Positions 9,425-34,054 are shown, counted from the first letter of the stretch. The stretch: 64,000 nt of DNA from Petrolisthes cinctipes (GCA_033782935.1 JAWQEG010000473.1:32293-96292); one strand, 5' to 3'. Notes: generated by a model not told the origin, from the sequence alone. A program made the numbers and translations.

Positions 9425-10661
9425 GCTCGAGGTTATGCCTTAAGAGAGTGGCTATAAAGAAGAAGGAAAAGATATGCAGACAGCTAGATAATATCTGACA
9501 CATACATAGCTGAGAGTAGGAAAAGGAAAGTAGTAGTATATTTCTCCTTCATTAATTTAGAGAGAAATGGTACGACTGAAAAAAAGGAACAAGGAATAGG
9601 AAAGTTTGCATTGCTTTGAGAGGACTGAAAAAGACCCTGCATGGGAGATAATAACATTTTCTTAATTAATTGTGAAGAAGACTAGGAAAATGGTGTTCAT
9701 AAAATGCATACGTACAGATAGTCAAGTATGAGCAACATGAGTGTGTGTAGGCGTCGAGTAGTTGATACGTCATTCATTCTGTGCAACATTTGGCTTACTG
9801 AGAGAAAGAAATGTATATATCGTTCAGCAAACGAAATTCAAGGAAAAGGGTTATTTATACCTAGTTCTGCTTATACTTATGGAAAATGTATATGATATAA
9901 CCCCCACCTGCAGAGGGAATTTCCGCTCCTCAACACGCAAAGGATGTGGTTATTCATTGACGTCATAGCTGTAACGATGACGTCAGGGTAGGTTAGCGTT
10001 CACAATTCGTCAAGTTTTTATTATTATTGTTGTATACCAACGTCTTGTTTCCGATGTGATGTATACTTTAAGCTTTTATGATCAAATTTATGTGCTTAAT
10101 TAAAATTCCTTGCTTTAAATGTATAGGGTAGGTGCATTAGCCTACATCGTTGGAAATGAGTGCAATCACTGACTCGGATATGGAGCTTTTATTTATATGT
10201 GTTTTCATGTGTATTTCTGAATGAAAATAAGATATAAATATTTGTTGGGTTTCTCATAAAATCCTGTGTTATTTTCACTCCTAACAAGGTTATTTATACG
10301 CGATGCAAGACTTCAATAATTATCAGCGAAACAGGTAGCACGCTATATTTCCTATATTTCCTTGTTTTGTGACAGAAATAGACTATTTAATGCATTTTGA
10401 AGACAGCTTTTCATCTTATGAGAAACAGATATCTACTATAGAATACATTACAAGTTAATTAATTGGTGGTACAATTTTACCTCATTTCGAAAATACCGCC
10501 ACAGCTGACTCGGTGATGACGACACTTCTCGCCATATTGGTATTGCATTAAGAAACTAGTCCGTCAAATATATATAATTTATATTTAAACAAAATAGAGC
10601 AGATAATATTGAATGCAAATAATGGGTAGAGTAAAAGAAATGTTAAATGGTATATGAGTGT
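9425..10661. other. Upstream region of eIF4A
   Basis: AT-rich, with no MITE copy I recognise. It holds the CRE pair and, near 10500, a cagctgactcggtgatgacg segment. The promoter and transcription start cannot be placed. Confidence 0.5.
9958..9985. promoter_or_regulatory. Pair of perfect CRE palindromes upstream of eIF4A
   Basis: TGACGTCA occurs at 9958-9965 and 9978-9985, exactly 20 bp apart, about 0.8 kb before the eIF4A ATG. This is the binding palindrome of CREB/ATF bZIP proteins. Function is not shown. Confidence 0.35.
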
Positions 10662-10705
10662 GGGTGGTGTGTGTGTGTGGGTGGTGTAGGTGTGGGTGGC
10701 GGAGG
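10662..10705 (+). promoter_or_regulatory. G-rich tract just upstream of eIF4A start codon
   Basis: Three GGG and several GG runs in 44 bp (tgggtggtgtg, gtgggtggtgtagg, tgtgggtggcggagg), ending about 60 bp before the ATG. It could be promoter or 5' UTR and might form a G-quadruplex. Confidence 0.25.
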
Positions 10706-10766
10706 AATATTATCATGTGGGCCACACATGTCTGGTCCTTTGAAAGGACTTACTGTGACAGTCAAG

Positions 10767-23347
<12,581 letters not shown>

Positions 23348-23352
23348 TTTAG

Positions 23353-24267
23353 GTGAGAATCTAGCAACAATAAGGCCTCGGTTATCGTTGCTCTTACCAG
23401 CGCTCTTTTTCGTCAGTTGGTCGTGCTTCTCTGCCCGCCCGCCCGACTCCCCACACTGGCCCATTGACCTCCTCTGAGAGCTTGGACACGTGTCTTGCCA
23501 GATATAGTGAGTGGTGCCTGACTCAGACGTGTCCGAGCTGTGTCTCCTGAGATTCTGAATTATAAGCTTGGGATTTGAGCTTGTGGATCCAGGTGGACAC
23601 GATTATATTGCCTGTATATTTCAGATATCCAGGTATTTTTCATGGTTTCAATTAGTAGCTAGAGTTAGTTCTAAGGATAATAAGGGATTATTCCCTATTA
23701 CTTTAATTTTTAAAGATATTTATACAACTGTGAAGAAGGAGCAAAGGGGTAAAGACAGACCCGCCCTTTAATAGCGGCGGCACCCTGTCCACCCTTATAC
23801 CAACCCTTTCTCTCTGTCCTTTCACTACCTCCTACTGTCGGCACTTTCTCACTTTTATGTTGTTCATGTCCCTTTTTAGATATTTAAGCAAATATATATT
23901 CATTCAGCTTCTTCCAGACTCAATGGTGGGAAATAAGTATCCGTTTTTTTGCACATGCACCACTTGTGAACCAGAATCTGATGTTCATTTTTTCAAAAGC
24001 ATTAATATTACTTTATGTACCATAGCTTTCATGTGTTTGAGAAAAGTAGTGCTAGGTGTTTGGCATGGTTATTATATTCAAAAGAGACGTCGTCGGAAAT
24101 CAGTGTTTATAATGTATGAGAACCTTTGGTGTATTTATTAATAAAACTTGTAAACACCACACGAGAATCCTTTCATTGGTTCATCACTTGTCTATTTTGA
24201 TAATTTTCTAATACTGAAGTTATTGTGGGCAGTCATCATATATTTAACTTAGATTTTGTATTTGCAG
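23353..24267 (+). other. eIF4A: Possible 3'-UTR intron of eIF4A
   Basis: Five bases after the stop is a donor-like TTTAG|gtgaga. A matching acceptor tatttgcag ends at 24267 and is followed 25 bases on by AATAAA. If used, the terminal exon is only about 50 nt. The alternative is an unspliced 3' UTR ending near AATAAA at 24140. Which form is used cannot be told from DNA alone. Confidence 0.4.
24140..24145 (+). terminator. Polyadenylation signal AATAAA, candidate for unspliced eIF4A 3' UTR
   Basis: Perfect AATAAA about 790 bp after the eIF4A stop, followed by a T/G-containing stretch. It is a plausible cleavage site if the 3' UTR is not spliced. Confidence 0.45.
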
Positions 24268-24292
24268 GTCATGACAGCTGTGATGCAAGGTC

Positions 24293-24298
24293 AATAAA
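24293..24298 (+). terminator. Polyadenylation signal AATAAA, candidate for spliced eIF4A 3' UTR
   Basis: Perfect AATAAA 25 bp downstream of a tttgcag acceptor, with T-rich sequence (ttctttatttcc) downstream. A further AATAAA lies at 24468. Confidence 0.45.
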
Positions 24299-24473
24299 AC
24301 ACCAGGTCACCTATGTTGGAATTATCTATTACCTTCTTTATTTCCCATTACTAAACAGGTGATGGTGCTATGAAAGACTTGCATCTATTTGAAGTGAAAA
24401 AAATTTCTGTTTCCAAGAGCAAACCAATGTTAACTGCCTTAACCTCTATACCACCAGCTTAGCCTATAATAAA

Positions 24474-25697
24474 CTCTGACTGCCGCTGGTTTTTTCTTAG
24501 TGGATTACTTGTTTGAAATTAGTTGCCATGCATATTAAAGAAGAACAGGAAAAAAATAACTTAGTGGATTTATATTTTAATGCTTGTGGTTATCTGGCAA
24601 TAGTAGTTTGTCTATTTGGTTGGAATGCAATGACAAACATGGCTGGCACTAGATAAGTCAAAATTAATATTGAAACTGAAGATAGGCATGCAGTATGCCC
24701 ATTCATAACTTATGATATTGAAACATACTTGACATTGAAAAATGGAGGGAGCGAGGCATGGGAGCTTTGGATGTACTGATTTAAGTAATAAATGTATATA
24801 AGTATAAACATGGACTCTATCAACATCTTTAGTAGTTGTGAATTATAAAATTGCAAAATAATATATAATCTCTGGAATCTAATGCATTTTATCAAATACA
24901 AATAATAGGACTACAGTACAGTATTGCTGTATATGACTTGGGTTGCCCACCTTCTGCAGTACTTCAGGGAAAGTTGCATTTGACTGAACATTGTACTAAA
25001 TAGTATCATAGTACTAGAAATGATATGCTTGTGTATGGCTTCCTTATGGAAGTGTTGGTCCTGAGTGCAATATAAGAGTTGAAGGCTGATATAAGACTAC
25101 TACTATCATGATTTATTAACAATCCACATTTGTAAGTTTACAATTATAAAGTAAATAAAAAAAGCTGCTTGGTCAGAAAAACTTGTACCACAAGGGAGAA
25201 GAGATGGGAATGAAAGCAAGCACGAATAAATGAGGGACAGCTGAATAGAAAATATACAGAAGTTAAGTATGAGGCTGTGTGTGTGTACATTATATAGTAA
25301 GGGTGATGTGAGAAAGAAAGAAGGGCAGTATGAAGCAGGTGTTTAAAAAGTTTCCAATGAGTATATGGGTCAAGGGGAATATAACAAATTTTTTTTTTGT
25401 ACTGGTCATTGAATGATGAATATTGCCTAACTGATAAAGCTGAGTCACCATGAACATAATACAGTAATAATTTTAAAAGGAAACTGCAGAAGGTCTGTTG
25501 GCATCGTTCCTGATTTAGATCGATCATAACTTTAAGGGTTTGAGGTGGTATCAGAGTGATATATATATATATATATATATATGCCTTGCTGCCGTTGATT
25601 ATAACCTTCTATGTCTTCGGATTCATGGTAGAAATATAGAGGACTGTGATGTTTGCATGACCACTATAATATAAAGCTACTTACTATTTTTTTTTAG
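24474..25697. other. Intergenic, no gene seen
   Basis: AT-rich, with an (AT)n tract at 25559-25582. A 127-codon minus frame (25144-25527) has no recognisable content. Confidence 0.6.
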
Positions 25698-25798
25698 TTT
25701 ATGCTAGTATACCTTTAGATTTTACTGCCGATAGTCACATTCATTTGGATAAGGATGCGGTCCCCAAGAAAAATATTACCTCGGGCACGTCTCTGGAG
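25698..25798 (+). CDS. Candidate orphan internal exon, function unknown
   Basis: A 101-bp block has a strong acceptor (ttactattttttttttag) and a strong donor (GGAG|gtaagc). One frame is open throughout (33 codons, YASIPLDFTADSHIHLDKDA then VPKKNITSGTSLE); the other two plus frames have stops. It lies between the eIF4A 3' end and CD36-like copy 1. I do not recognise the peptide. It could be an upstream exon of the CD36-like gene, an exon of an unrecognised gene, or chance. Confidence 0.3.
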
Positions 25799-26773
25799 GT
25801 AAGCATAAAGTTGCCTATTCCAGATTTTTTACAGTATTTTTATCCTCCATAACCACTAGAGGTTTGGTGAAGTCTTTGATTAAATTACTTTTGAAGTAAT
25901 TCTAACTGCCATGGCTAAGAAGTAGCTCTTTTTGCTCTACTGGAAGCTGAAATTCTACTATTTCATAGGATATACCCACCCTTGTCTCCTTACCTTTCTG
26001 GAGGGTCCCTTGCCAGACATAGGAGTAGATTCCATGTTAGTCAAGAGTGTCACTCATGTTTCTAGGAGTTTGTTGTAACTTATTTTACCCATCAGTTTTG
26101 GTAATGTATAGATATTCATTTGATCTGTAGGATTATGACACCTAAAATGAAGCACGTTCTCCGTTGTTTGTGGTCAAAAGTGTACGATAACTTTTCTGGT
26201 TGGTGTGGCATCGAGCGGGTGAGCGCTAGTCTTGAGTCTGTCTCTCAGGTGTTGGCATTGTTCACGATACAGAAATACTAGTATCTTGCAGAATTCTTGT
26301 GTCTGTTTGAACTTAAACGACCTAACCTGACAGTGAACATTAAGGGTTTTAATTGTTACTCTTAGGTATCTGTCATGAGCTTTGCCAGGACAGTTATATA
26401 GGGCCAAATAACCAAAAAGGAAGATAACCTTCGTCCAGTGTTTGGTCAAACTTGTGATACCCCTTGTGTGCGGGTCCTCTTTGTTACAGACATTATGGTA
26501 GACGGGACAGTTGTGTAATTATTAGTTATGAAAATTGAGATTTGTTGTTACTCTATGTGTCTGTGAAGTTGGGATACTAAACCATGCAGTGTGTTTCCTC
26601 TTAATGAACAGTTGTTTATAGACGTCCAGGTCAGTGACGTGCTGGTTACCTGAATACCAAGACAATGATGGGTTATAACAAGTAGCCCCTCCATAGTAAG
26701 GAGATGCTTTCGTGTATGTACAGGACTTGGAGTACAGTAGTGTCTTGGATATTATAGAAATAGCGATCTCAAA
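25799..26773. other. Upstream region of CD36-like copy 1
   Basis: No TATA box or initiator can be assigned with confidence. The minus frame at 26174-26449 is not recognised. Confidence 0.5.
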
Positions 26774-27918
26774 ATGGGCAAGCCTGAGGAGCTCCCCGAT
26801 CTGCATCCTTCACCTCGCATGAACACTGTGGTGACGCAGATGAACAGGAGTGCCCGGTGTCGCTGTTGTCTGTGGATGGTGGCCTTGTGGTGCGCCGCTA
26901 CGGTCATCTTTATGCTAGCTGGGTACGACAACGTGGTTCATTCTGTAGCCGTGGATCGCATGGTACTGCGCCAAGGAAGCCAGAAATATGAATCCTGGAT
27001 TGCCACCCCAGTGCCAGTGTACTACCGGGTTTTTGTATTCAACCTGACTAACCCTAGACAGTTTATGAATGGAGACAGACCTAGGGTAAAAGAACGCGGG
27101 CCTTATGTGTACCTAATGAAAGAAAGTAAAGAGGAGATCAAGTTTCATAGTAATGGCTCGGTATCTTACCGCACCAGGCCACTTTACTACTTTCAGCCAC
27201 AGATGTCAATTGGTTCCCAGGATGACGTTATCTGGTCTGTCAACATACCCTTCGTCAACGCCGCCGACGCTGTCAAGGATAACGGATTTCTGAAGATGGT
27301 CATTCAGATAGCGAAGAAGATTCACGGTTTTGATACCCTCAGACAACTCACAGTGGGTGAACTGTTGTGGGGCCACAAGTCTAGGGTAATGGACTGGGCC
27401 AGAACACTGCAGAAGCTACCCTACCCACATCAGCTCTTCGGTCTGCTGGTGGGCTTCAACGACTCTGTGCAGGAGCCGTACACAATGCACACAGGCAAGG
27501 GAAATGCAGACATGATGAACCAGATTCTCTCTTGGAATGGTCGTCAGCAGCTCGATTTTTGGAGTGGCGACAAGTGCAATGAAATTCGGGGTACTGATGC
27601 TAATGGCTTCGCTCCAGGCGTGACAAAAGACAACCGCCTCTACATTTTCAATGGACAGCTGTGTCGTGCAATCCCCCTGGTCTACAACGAAACCGTGGAC
27701 CAATCCGGGATATCAGCCTACCGCTTCGTTCCGCCAGACGACGTATTTGCTTACGGAAGTGACCACCCAGAGAATGCTTGCTACTGCAGTGGGGGAGGAT
27801 GTCCACCTTCGGGCATACTGGATATGAAGCCCTGCTACTGGGGAGCCTCCATTGGCTTCTCCTTTCCTCATTTCTACAAAGCTGACCCAAAGCTTAGGCA
27901 TCTTGTTCACGGGCTAAG
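26774..27918 (+). CDS. CD36-family (class B scavenger receptor) 5' coding exon, copy 1; C-terminus not in this exon
   Basis: This large exon encodes 381 residues plus a split codon, then the donor gtaagg. The ATG follows an in-frame stop and has A at -3 and G at +4. Residues 1-31 form a short cytoplasmic tail ending RCRCC, and about 32-51 a membrane helix. The ectodomain has FNLTNPRQF, RPRVKERGPYVY, a VNIPFVNAAD segment, LTVGELLWGHKS and CNEIRGTDANGF. Six ectodomain cysteines (268, 297, 336, 338, 343, 354) match the CD36 disulfide set. N-glycosylation sites are visible at 90, 127, 229 and 305. Family members run about 470-530 residues with a second C-terminal membrane helix. That part is missing, because the exon stops at PHFYKADPKLRHLVHGLR. 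By family role it would be a surface or endosomal receptor for lipids, lipoproteins or microbial ligands. No 3' exon was found before copy 2. Confidence 0.93.
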
Positions 27919-28379
27919 GTAAGGAAATATAGCGCACACAACATTATTTGATAACATAATAAGCCTACCTAGACTGTAGGCTATTTCTTGTATGCCACAT
28001 TAATATCTGTGTTGTTAACTTTCTAGGGTCACACACTTTTGGTGGTCTGTCAGTCTACAAACAGTTTTCTCTACATAAGCCAAGTTGTAGAACACTGCCA
28101 ACCACCATGAATGTATCAACATTTTTTAACTGAGTATCTATTCTTGCGGCTAGCAAAATTTTTCGTTCAAAACTTGATTGCCCTGCTCTATGAGGACAGG
28201 TTGGGTACCAAAGGGGTACTTTACTTAGGTCCTGGAAGGTTTACCATGGTTAGATTCTGTATAGTTGCCATGGTTTGGTTCTGAAAAAGTGCTATGGTTA
28301 GGTTCCGGATGATTGTCCAGCAGGTTAGGTTAGGATGGCTTTACAAGACCTACAGGTTTGGACGGCGTCCTCATTTTAG

Positions 28380-28585
28380 TACTACTCACAGGCTCAAGTG
28401 TTTGGCATTATAGTTATTTATGTCTGATACATAACACACCCGTTGCCACCGGTTGAGTAGCATATTCCTTGGTAAATTACTTGGTACTACTCACAGGCTC
28501 AAGTGTTGGGCATTTTAGTTACTTATGTCAAGATACAAAACTCACGCGTTGCCACCGGTTGAGTAGCACATTCCGTGGTAATAGC
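28380..28585 (+). repeat. 105-bp tandem duplication
   Basis: Two units beginning tactactcacaggctcaagt (28380 and 28485) also share gttgccaccggttgagtagc. Located after CD36-like copy 1. Confidence 0.85.
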
Positions 28586-29164
28586 TTGTTAAAAAAAAGT
28601 GAAAACATATAAGAAATCCGCCATTTGTTGGCTTTGCAGATAGGCTACAGTAACTATCTATTAATTTCTGACTCAGACTTGCCTATCCCAAAATGGTTGA
28701 CATTAATTCTTTAATAAGTTGCTGGACAGTTTCTGCACTGCAGAATAAAATTAAGTAATGTGGTGGAATTCATTCCATATTAGGCTTTTCAGAATACCAG
28801 TACAATCCTCGTCTCCCAATGATGAACAACAACTGTAATGAGTAATGGTACTGCTTTTTTCCTTACCTGAATATTTTGTTTCCTTTACTTGCTCTCCTCC
28901 CTCGCTCTCATCATTTACCTTCCTCTCCCTTCTCGTTCTCTTCCCTCAGTTTGTCTCTTCCCCTTTCTCCTCTTTGCCCTCGTGACAGCTCGGGTGTAGT
29001 AATGAGGGAAGCCAGGTGAGTGAGAGGGCAATCAGTGGGGCATGCTGGAATACCGGATGTCGTTGATCAGGCCAACTTGAGCTACCGTATGTGTACTGTA
29101 CAGCCAGCAACAAAAGCTTGTTCGTTCACTCATCTTACTTGCTAAAGTGACAGTATGTTTACAG

Positions 29165-29630
29165 ACTAAGAAATAGTCAAGAAAATAATCACATCCTTGG
29201 AATATGCTGCAGTAGTATGGAACCCACATTTAAAGAAACATATAACCAAATTAGAAAAAGTACAAAGAGCAGCAATAAGTTGGTTACCAAGTCTAAGAGA
29301 ACTAAGCTATGAAGAAAGACTAGAGAAACTAAAGTTACCTAAACTGGAAGAAAGACGAAAGACAGATATGACCATGGCTTACAAATGTGTCACAGAAAAA
29401 GAAAAGATCAATATAAAATACTTGTGCCAACAAGGAATACCTACAATGAGAGGTCACAGTAAGGAATTAATTAAAAGAAGTGGAGACAAAGATGTAGGCT
29501 ACAGAAATATAGCTTTCTAAATAGAGTAGCCTAATAGATCAGAAGAAGTGGTGTGCCAAAAACATACATAACTTTAAAGAAAAGTATGATAATTAGGTTC
29601 TAAAAAACGGGACATTATGAGCTTGATTCA
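29165..29630 (+). pseudogene. LINE reverse-transcriptase C-terminal fragment (CR1/Jockey-like)
   Basis: An open stretch of about 107 codons begins near LEYAAVVWNPHLKKHI and continues KLEKVQRAAISWLPSLREL, SYEERLEKLKLPKLEERRK. This is the usual thumb or C-terminal pattern of CR1/Jockey-type reverse transcriptases. After a stop at 29518, a related piece (KNIHNFKEKYDN) continues in another frame. No catalytic core is present, so it is a 5'-truncated dead copy. Confidence 0.75.
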
Positions 29631-32600
29631 CTCCTGTAAAGATACAAATAGCTAAGAACACACAAAAAGAGGTCGCGACATATCAATATGACAGAAAAAG
29701 AAATGACGTGCAAATGGGGCTCGACAGTAAGTCAAGCAAACACTGTCCCGTTTGTTGTCCACATAATTAAATTAGTCGACTATCATTTGCCAGAGTGGTT
29801 CCCGTGAGGAGTGTACCCTAGGTCAAAGACTTCTTTTGACTTTCAGTGTACCTTACCAATGTGTTTAGCCTATATTTTTCTTGCGTACAGGAGCCAGCAC
29901 CCATGCTCCAATGAGACCTCTATATAGGACATTAGGAAATACTTAGAATGCCACAACAGTAGACTAATGGTATAGTCTCTCCACTTCCAGGATCATCATT
30001 CGGCGTTGTCAATGTGTGTACCCTACAATTTGTGAACCACCAGTTTCCACTCCCGTATCCGAAACACATGCCAGTTCGAGTAACGATAGGGAGTGATGAG
30101 GTGTGTTGCAGCTGTTGCTACAACATGCCACGCTACTAGCAGACCTCATAGTTTACTTTGTTCTTCCAATTTAATCATGCTTATTAATTTGTGACGATGC
30201 TATTAATAGTCGATATTTACAAAAATCACCCTTTTACGAGCATTATGAACACTAATTTTACGCTGTTTCCTGACAGCCTCTACCAAGGGTAATATAATAT
30301 AGATTTATCTTTATAAAGTTAACTTTAACAGATTTCCGTGTTCACATTATATACTATGTGAAAACAAACAGATTGAGCAAGGAAGGCAATTTACAGGATC
30401 TTCTTTTAATGTCAAGGACTACGCTCATCGGTTGGTTATCAATTTATCCAAGGGACCTTGAATTTTCCTGTCCATCAGCTGCCCAGAGGGGTATGTCAAC
30501 AGTACAGTGTGCACCTTCAAAACAACAACTGATGAGCATACTGTATTGTTTATTTGTTTGGGTCAGTCGAACAGAACTAGCCAAGGACCGCATTATCATA
30601 TCCCTATAGCCTATTATAGCCACTGATGATGGCATTGTGAACATGTCGAAACTTCTGTTTCCACCAATAAAAATGTTGTTCGTGAAGACTCAGGTTCTTT
30701 TCATGCTGTCAAAGTTAATAATGTGATGATAAATATGGCCCAGTTGGATATACCATGGGCAGATCCATTATTTGGGATGACTGTAGTCATTGATAATGAA
30801 AACAGGCGGACGAACATATTCCACCTGGGTCTGCCACACTTTGTGTCCAATTGTACATACCGTACTGTACCTAGTATTGAGGATGTGTGTGTTTTTTTTA
30901 TACCTATGTTTGTTTAAATACCGGTACTGGCTGGACGTCCGTATACAGTTATGGACGACAGTTCCTTGCTACCCTTGGATTTGTACCGGTATGGGATTAA
31001 TATCTAAAACGTTTAGGTCATGATATTTACCCATTGCATGTCATTTGACTGTCGTTTAGGTTACTGTTAAAGGTGTGGTTAAATATTGTCCGGAGTGTGC
31101 AGAATGGTTAGGAAACTTCCCTAATAGACAATTAGTTCCCAGTTAGATTACTGTATTTCCCAATAGATTCTCAGTTTGACGATTTTCAATATAATCGATT
31201 CCCATCTAAATACAGTAGTGTCCCGAAAAAATAACTCCAAGCAACGTTGCCTGCTCAGCCATAGCAGCATTTTAGGCGGTAACTACTCTGGAAATGTTGA
31301 GTCGAACTTCTCAAAGCATCCTGAACCCCCCTTGTTCCTTAATACCATAATTATGCAACAGAATTCGGGAAAGAGTGGATATATAGCCCCTAGACTATCG
31401 TCGGTATTATGTAGCGCATGTACCACATAACTATGATATAACCTCCAGTCACGCAATTTTTATGAAGCGTCCCAGACTGATATGATCACTGAGGTTGGCT
31501 ATTGTTCTCGATGTCACCACTACTACACCACACCACACCACTTGCAAGGGCCACTTGTTTGTTTACCTTTACACTACCTTTCTCACCCTCATCATTATTC
31601 CGTCACTAGCACCCTGCTTCTTCATTTTACCATTATCACTGTCACTGTTATTTTCCATTAACATTTATCACTGTTACCACTACTATCCTCCTTCCTGTTA
31701 CCGTAATACAGTTCTACTACCAGCAGTAATGACCGTAACACTGTCATTGTTGCCACTTATCACTATCGTTGTCAGTCTCATTCTCTGTCAGCATATTTCA
31801 GTCTTCATTCTTTTTACTGTCACCACTATCAATACCAAAATTACAGTCATCATTTATTATGGCCATTTTTTTATCATATAGCTGCTTCCATTTTGCTTGT
31901 TATACAATGATAACATTGTATCACTTTTATTCAACATAACTATCGCTAACATAATGATCATCAGATGTCTTTATTAACCTATTTGCAATGTTTTTAATCC
32001 CTTCACCTCTCACGCCATCTATAGGGCTTAGGTCACTAGTGTACAGTGTTTTGAAAACGTACTGTAGTTGTATTGTAGTGTGTATCATATTGTTTAGGGA
32101 CACTGCAATATTTACTGTGGTAGCAATTGTTGGTATGAGGATCACTAACCATAATTATTAGTCATAGTCATTGCCGGCATCAACTCCTGTTATTATTGAA
32201 CTTTCTAGTCCTATATCCACCGCCATAACTACCCCTCTTCCCATCCCCCACCAGTATAGCACTCATCAACGCCACTGGACTCTATTCTCTATCCTTCTGT
32301 TCCCTCTCCTCCCTTCCCTTTAGTACCCCCTCCCTCCCTTTCTCCCACTCCCTAACATTCGGTGCGACTTTCTCCTCTGTTCACCTCTTTATCCTCACGG
32401 TACATATCTCCCCCCCTCTCTCTTTTTAATTCCATCCCAATAGCTACTACTGTCTGTCCTCCCCTTTCCCTCCTGCTCTTTTTTTTTTCTCCCTCACTGA
32501 GTCATCTTCCTTTCCCCTCTCCGGTTCCCCCTCCTCCTTTTCCCCTCCTCTTCATCTGTACCTATAAATTATGAGTACCCGGTACCTTTTTTGTAATGGT

Positions 32601-33389
32601 CGGTCATCACCCACTACAAACACCAGTCCCCCCTCCCTTCCTGTTTTCTCTACAAACGGACTCTCCCTCATTCTATCCTTCTGACACACGCTGGCTCACC
32701 CTCCCACAATCTGCCTTTATCTCCCTCACCCTCCCTCTCCCTCTCTTTGTGACCTGATTATCCTTATGTATATATTGTTTATTTTCCATTATTTTCTAAA
32801 GTTATTTCATTATTTTTAAACTGTATGTTATCGTATGTATATTTACCATATATTTATTAATAATTGTACTACTGTATATTGTTTTAATATAATACTATAA
32901 ATTCATCTCTCTCTCTCATCTTCCTGACCTCGCTCTCCTCATTCTTTTTTTCGTACGGTATGTTTTACGCTCGTGGCGCACTGTCTTCAACTCACGCACA
33001 CACACGTTCGTCGATCTTCCTGTTTTCTCTGCAAGCGATCGCCCTCCTCGCCCCCCACCCTATCTCCCTGACACACGTTGCTCTCCCAGGCTACCCATGG
33101 GTGTCATCCGTTTGATCTCATTATCAACGGCGCACCCAGAAATTTCCCGAGAGCATAGTATATTTATTTTTATTACGGTGATCTCAAACCTATAGTAGCT
33201 TAATTTATGGCGCCTCTATTTCATAATTTTCGTTTCTTATTTTTCCACCCTTCGTAAAGTGTTTTATTTCCCCTTAAATATGATGATGACCAATATCATT
33301 AAATTGCTATGTTATTCTGTTACACACATTTAGCTTTCAAGAGGCGTACGTTTTCTTGTGACTCATAATTATGTCATTATCTTGGAGGA
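29631..33389. other. Non-coding, between CD36-like copies
   Basis: No CD36 C-terminal exon seen. Contents: AT-rich unique DNA, then pyrimidine-rich low-complexity sequence at 31500-33100. A stretch at 30620-30650 resembles a hammerhead core but does not fold properly. Confidence 0.55.
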
Positions 33390-33475
33390 GCAAGTTACTC
33401 CTCTCGAGAATTGAACCTCAAGCCAACATAAAGTGTTGTTAAGGGCGTTGCCAACTAGGCTACTGCTGTAACCTA
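33390..33475 (-). repeat. Probable tRNA-derived SINE head
   Basis: On the minus strand an A box TAGCCTAGTTGG is followed about 40 nt later by the B-box-like GGTTCAATTCTC. Spacing fits a polymerase III promoter. The acceptor stem does not pair well, so a true tRNA is unlikely. Confidence 0.5.
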
Positions 33476-33540
33476 GAGAATTCAATGTGTAGCATTCTGA
33501 TTTCTCATTTTGAGTGTAATTTCGTACTCAAGTTCCGTTG

Positions 33541-33740
33541 CATACACATGAAGCTGGTACGTCTCGTTACATGTGAGGCAGCTACAACAGGAAGAAAAGT
33601 GAGTATACCGGTAAGTTATAGTTTATTGACAGGAAGATAGTAATAATACTTTTACTGTCAAGAAAATATAACTTTTGCTCACTTTCCTTCCTGTTGTAGC
33701 TGCCTCACTGGTAGCAAGGCGTACCAGCATCATGTATGGG
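33541..33740. repeat. 200-bp foldback hairpin
   Basis: Left arm (aagctggtacgtctcg, gtgaggcagctacaacagga) is inverted on the right (tcctgttgtagctgcctcac, aaggcgtaccagcatcatg), giving arms of about 80-90 bp around a short loop. Confidence 0.75.
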
Positions 33741-34035
33741 CAACGGTACCTGTTCCGTGTAGTCTACTATAACAAGCCATTCTTCAACACGACTATAGAC
33801 AAAGCTCTAGGAAACTGTTGTAGCAATGTTCTTTATTGTGGGTATTGGTAAGTCCTGATTGATACCTTACCTGTCTCTTCTAGTCTAACTTGTTTACAAC
33901 CCATACAATTTGCTTTCAGGAGGATAAATAGAAACCCTTGACTACACACTCACTTGACTTCCACTCACACGTGGCGGATTCACAAACAGTCCAGTATAAA
34001 GGCACGTGTATTCCGATTGACGGAACTGAGCTGAT

Positions 34036-34054
34036 CCTGGGAATCGAACCTATA
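34036..34054 (-). repeat. Isolated B-box match (SINE relic?)
   Basis: Minus strand GGTTCGATTCC is a perfect polymerase III B box, but no convincing A box lies upstream. Confidence 0.3.

Noticed and set aside
29999..30100. Possible terminal exon of CD36-like copy 1 (acceptor ccacttccag, about 30 open codons starting IIIRRCQC)
   Set aside because: No membrane helix, no intermediate C-terminal ectodomain exon and no homology; likely chance.
30620..30665. Hammerhead ribozyme-like core (CTGATGA then TCGAAAC)
   Set aside because: A five-pair stem II can be drawn (GGCAU with AUGUC), but an extra unpaired base follows CTGATGA, and stems I and III do not form with a proper cleavage triplet.
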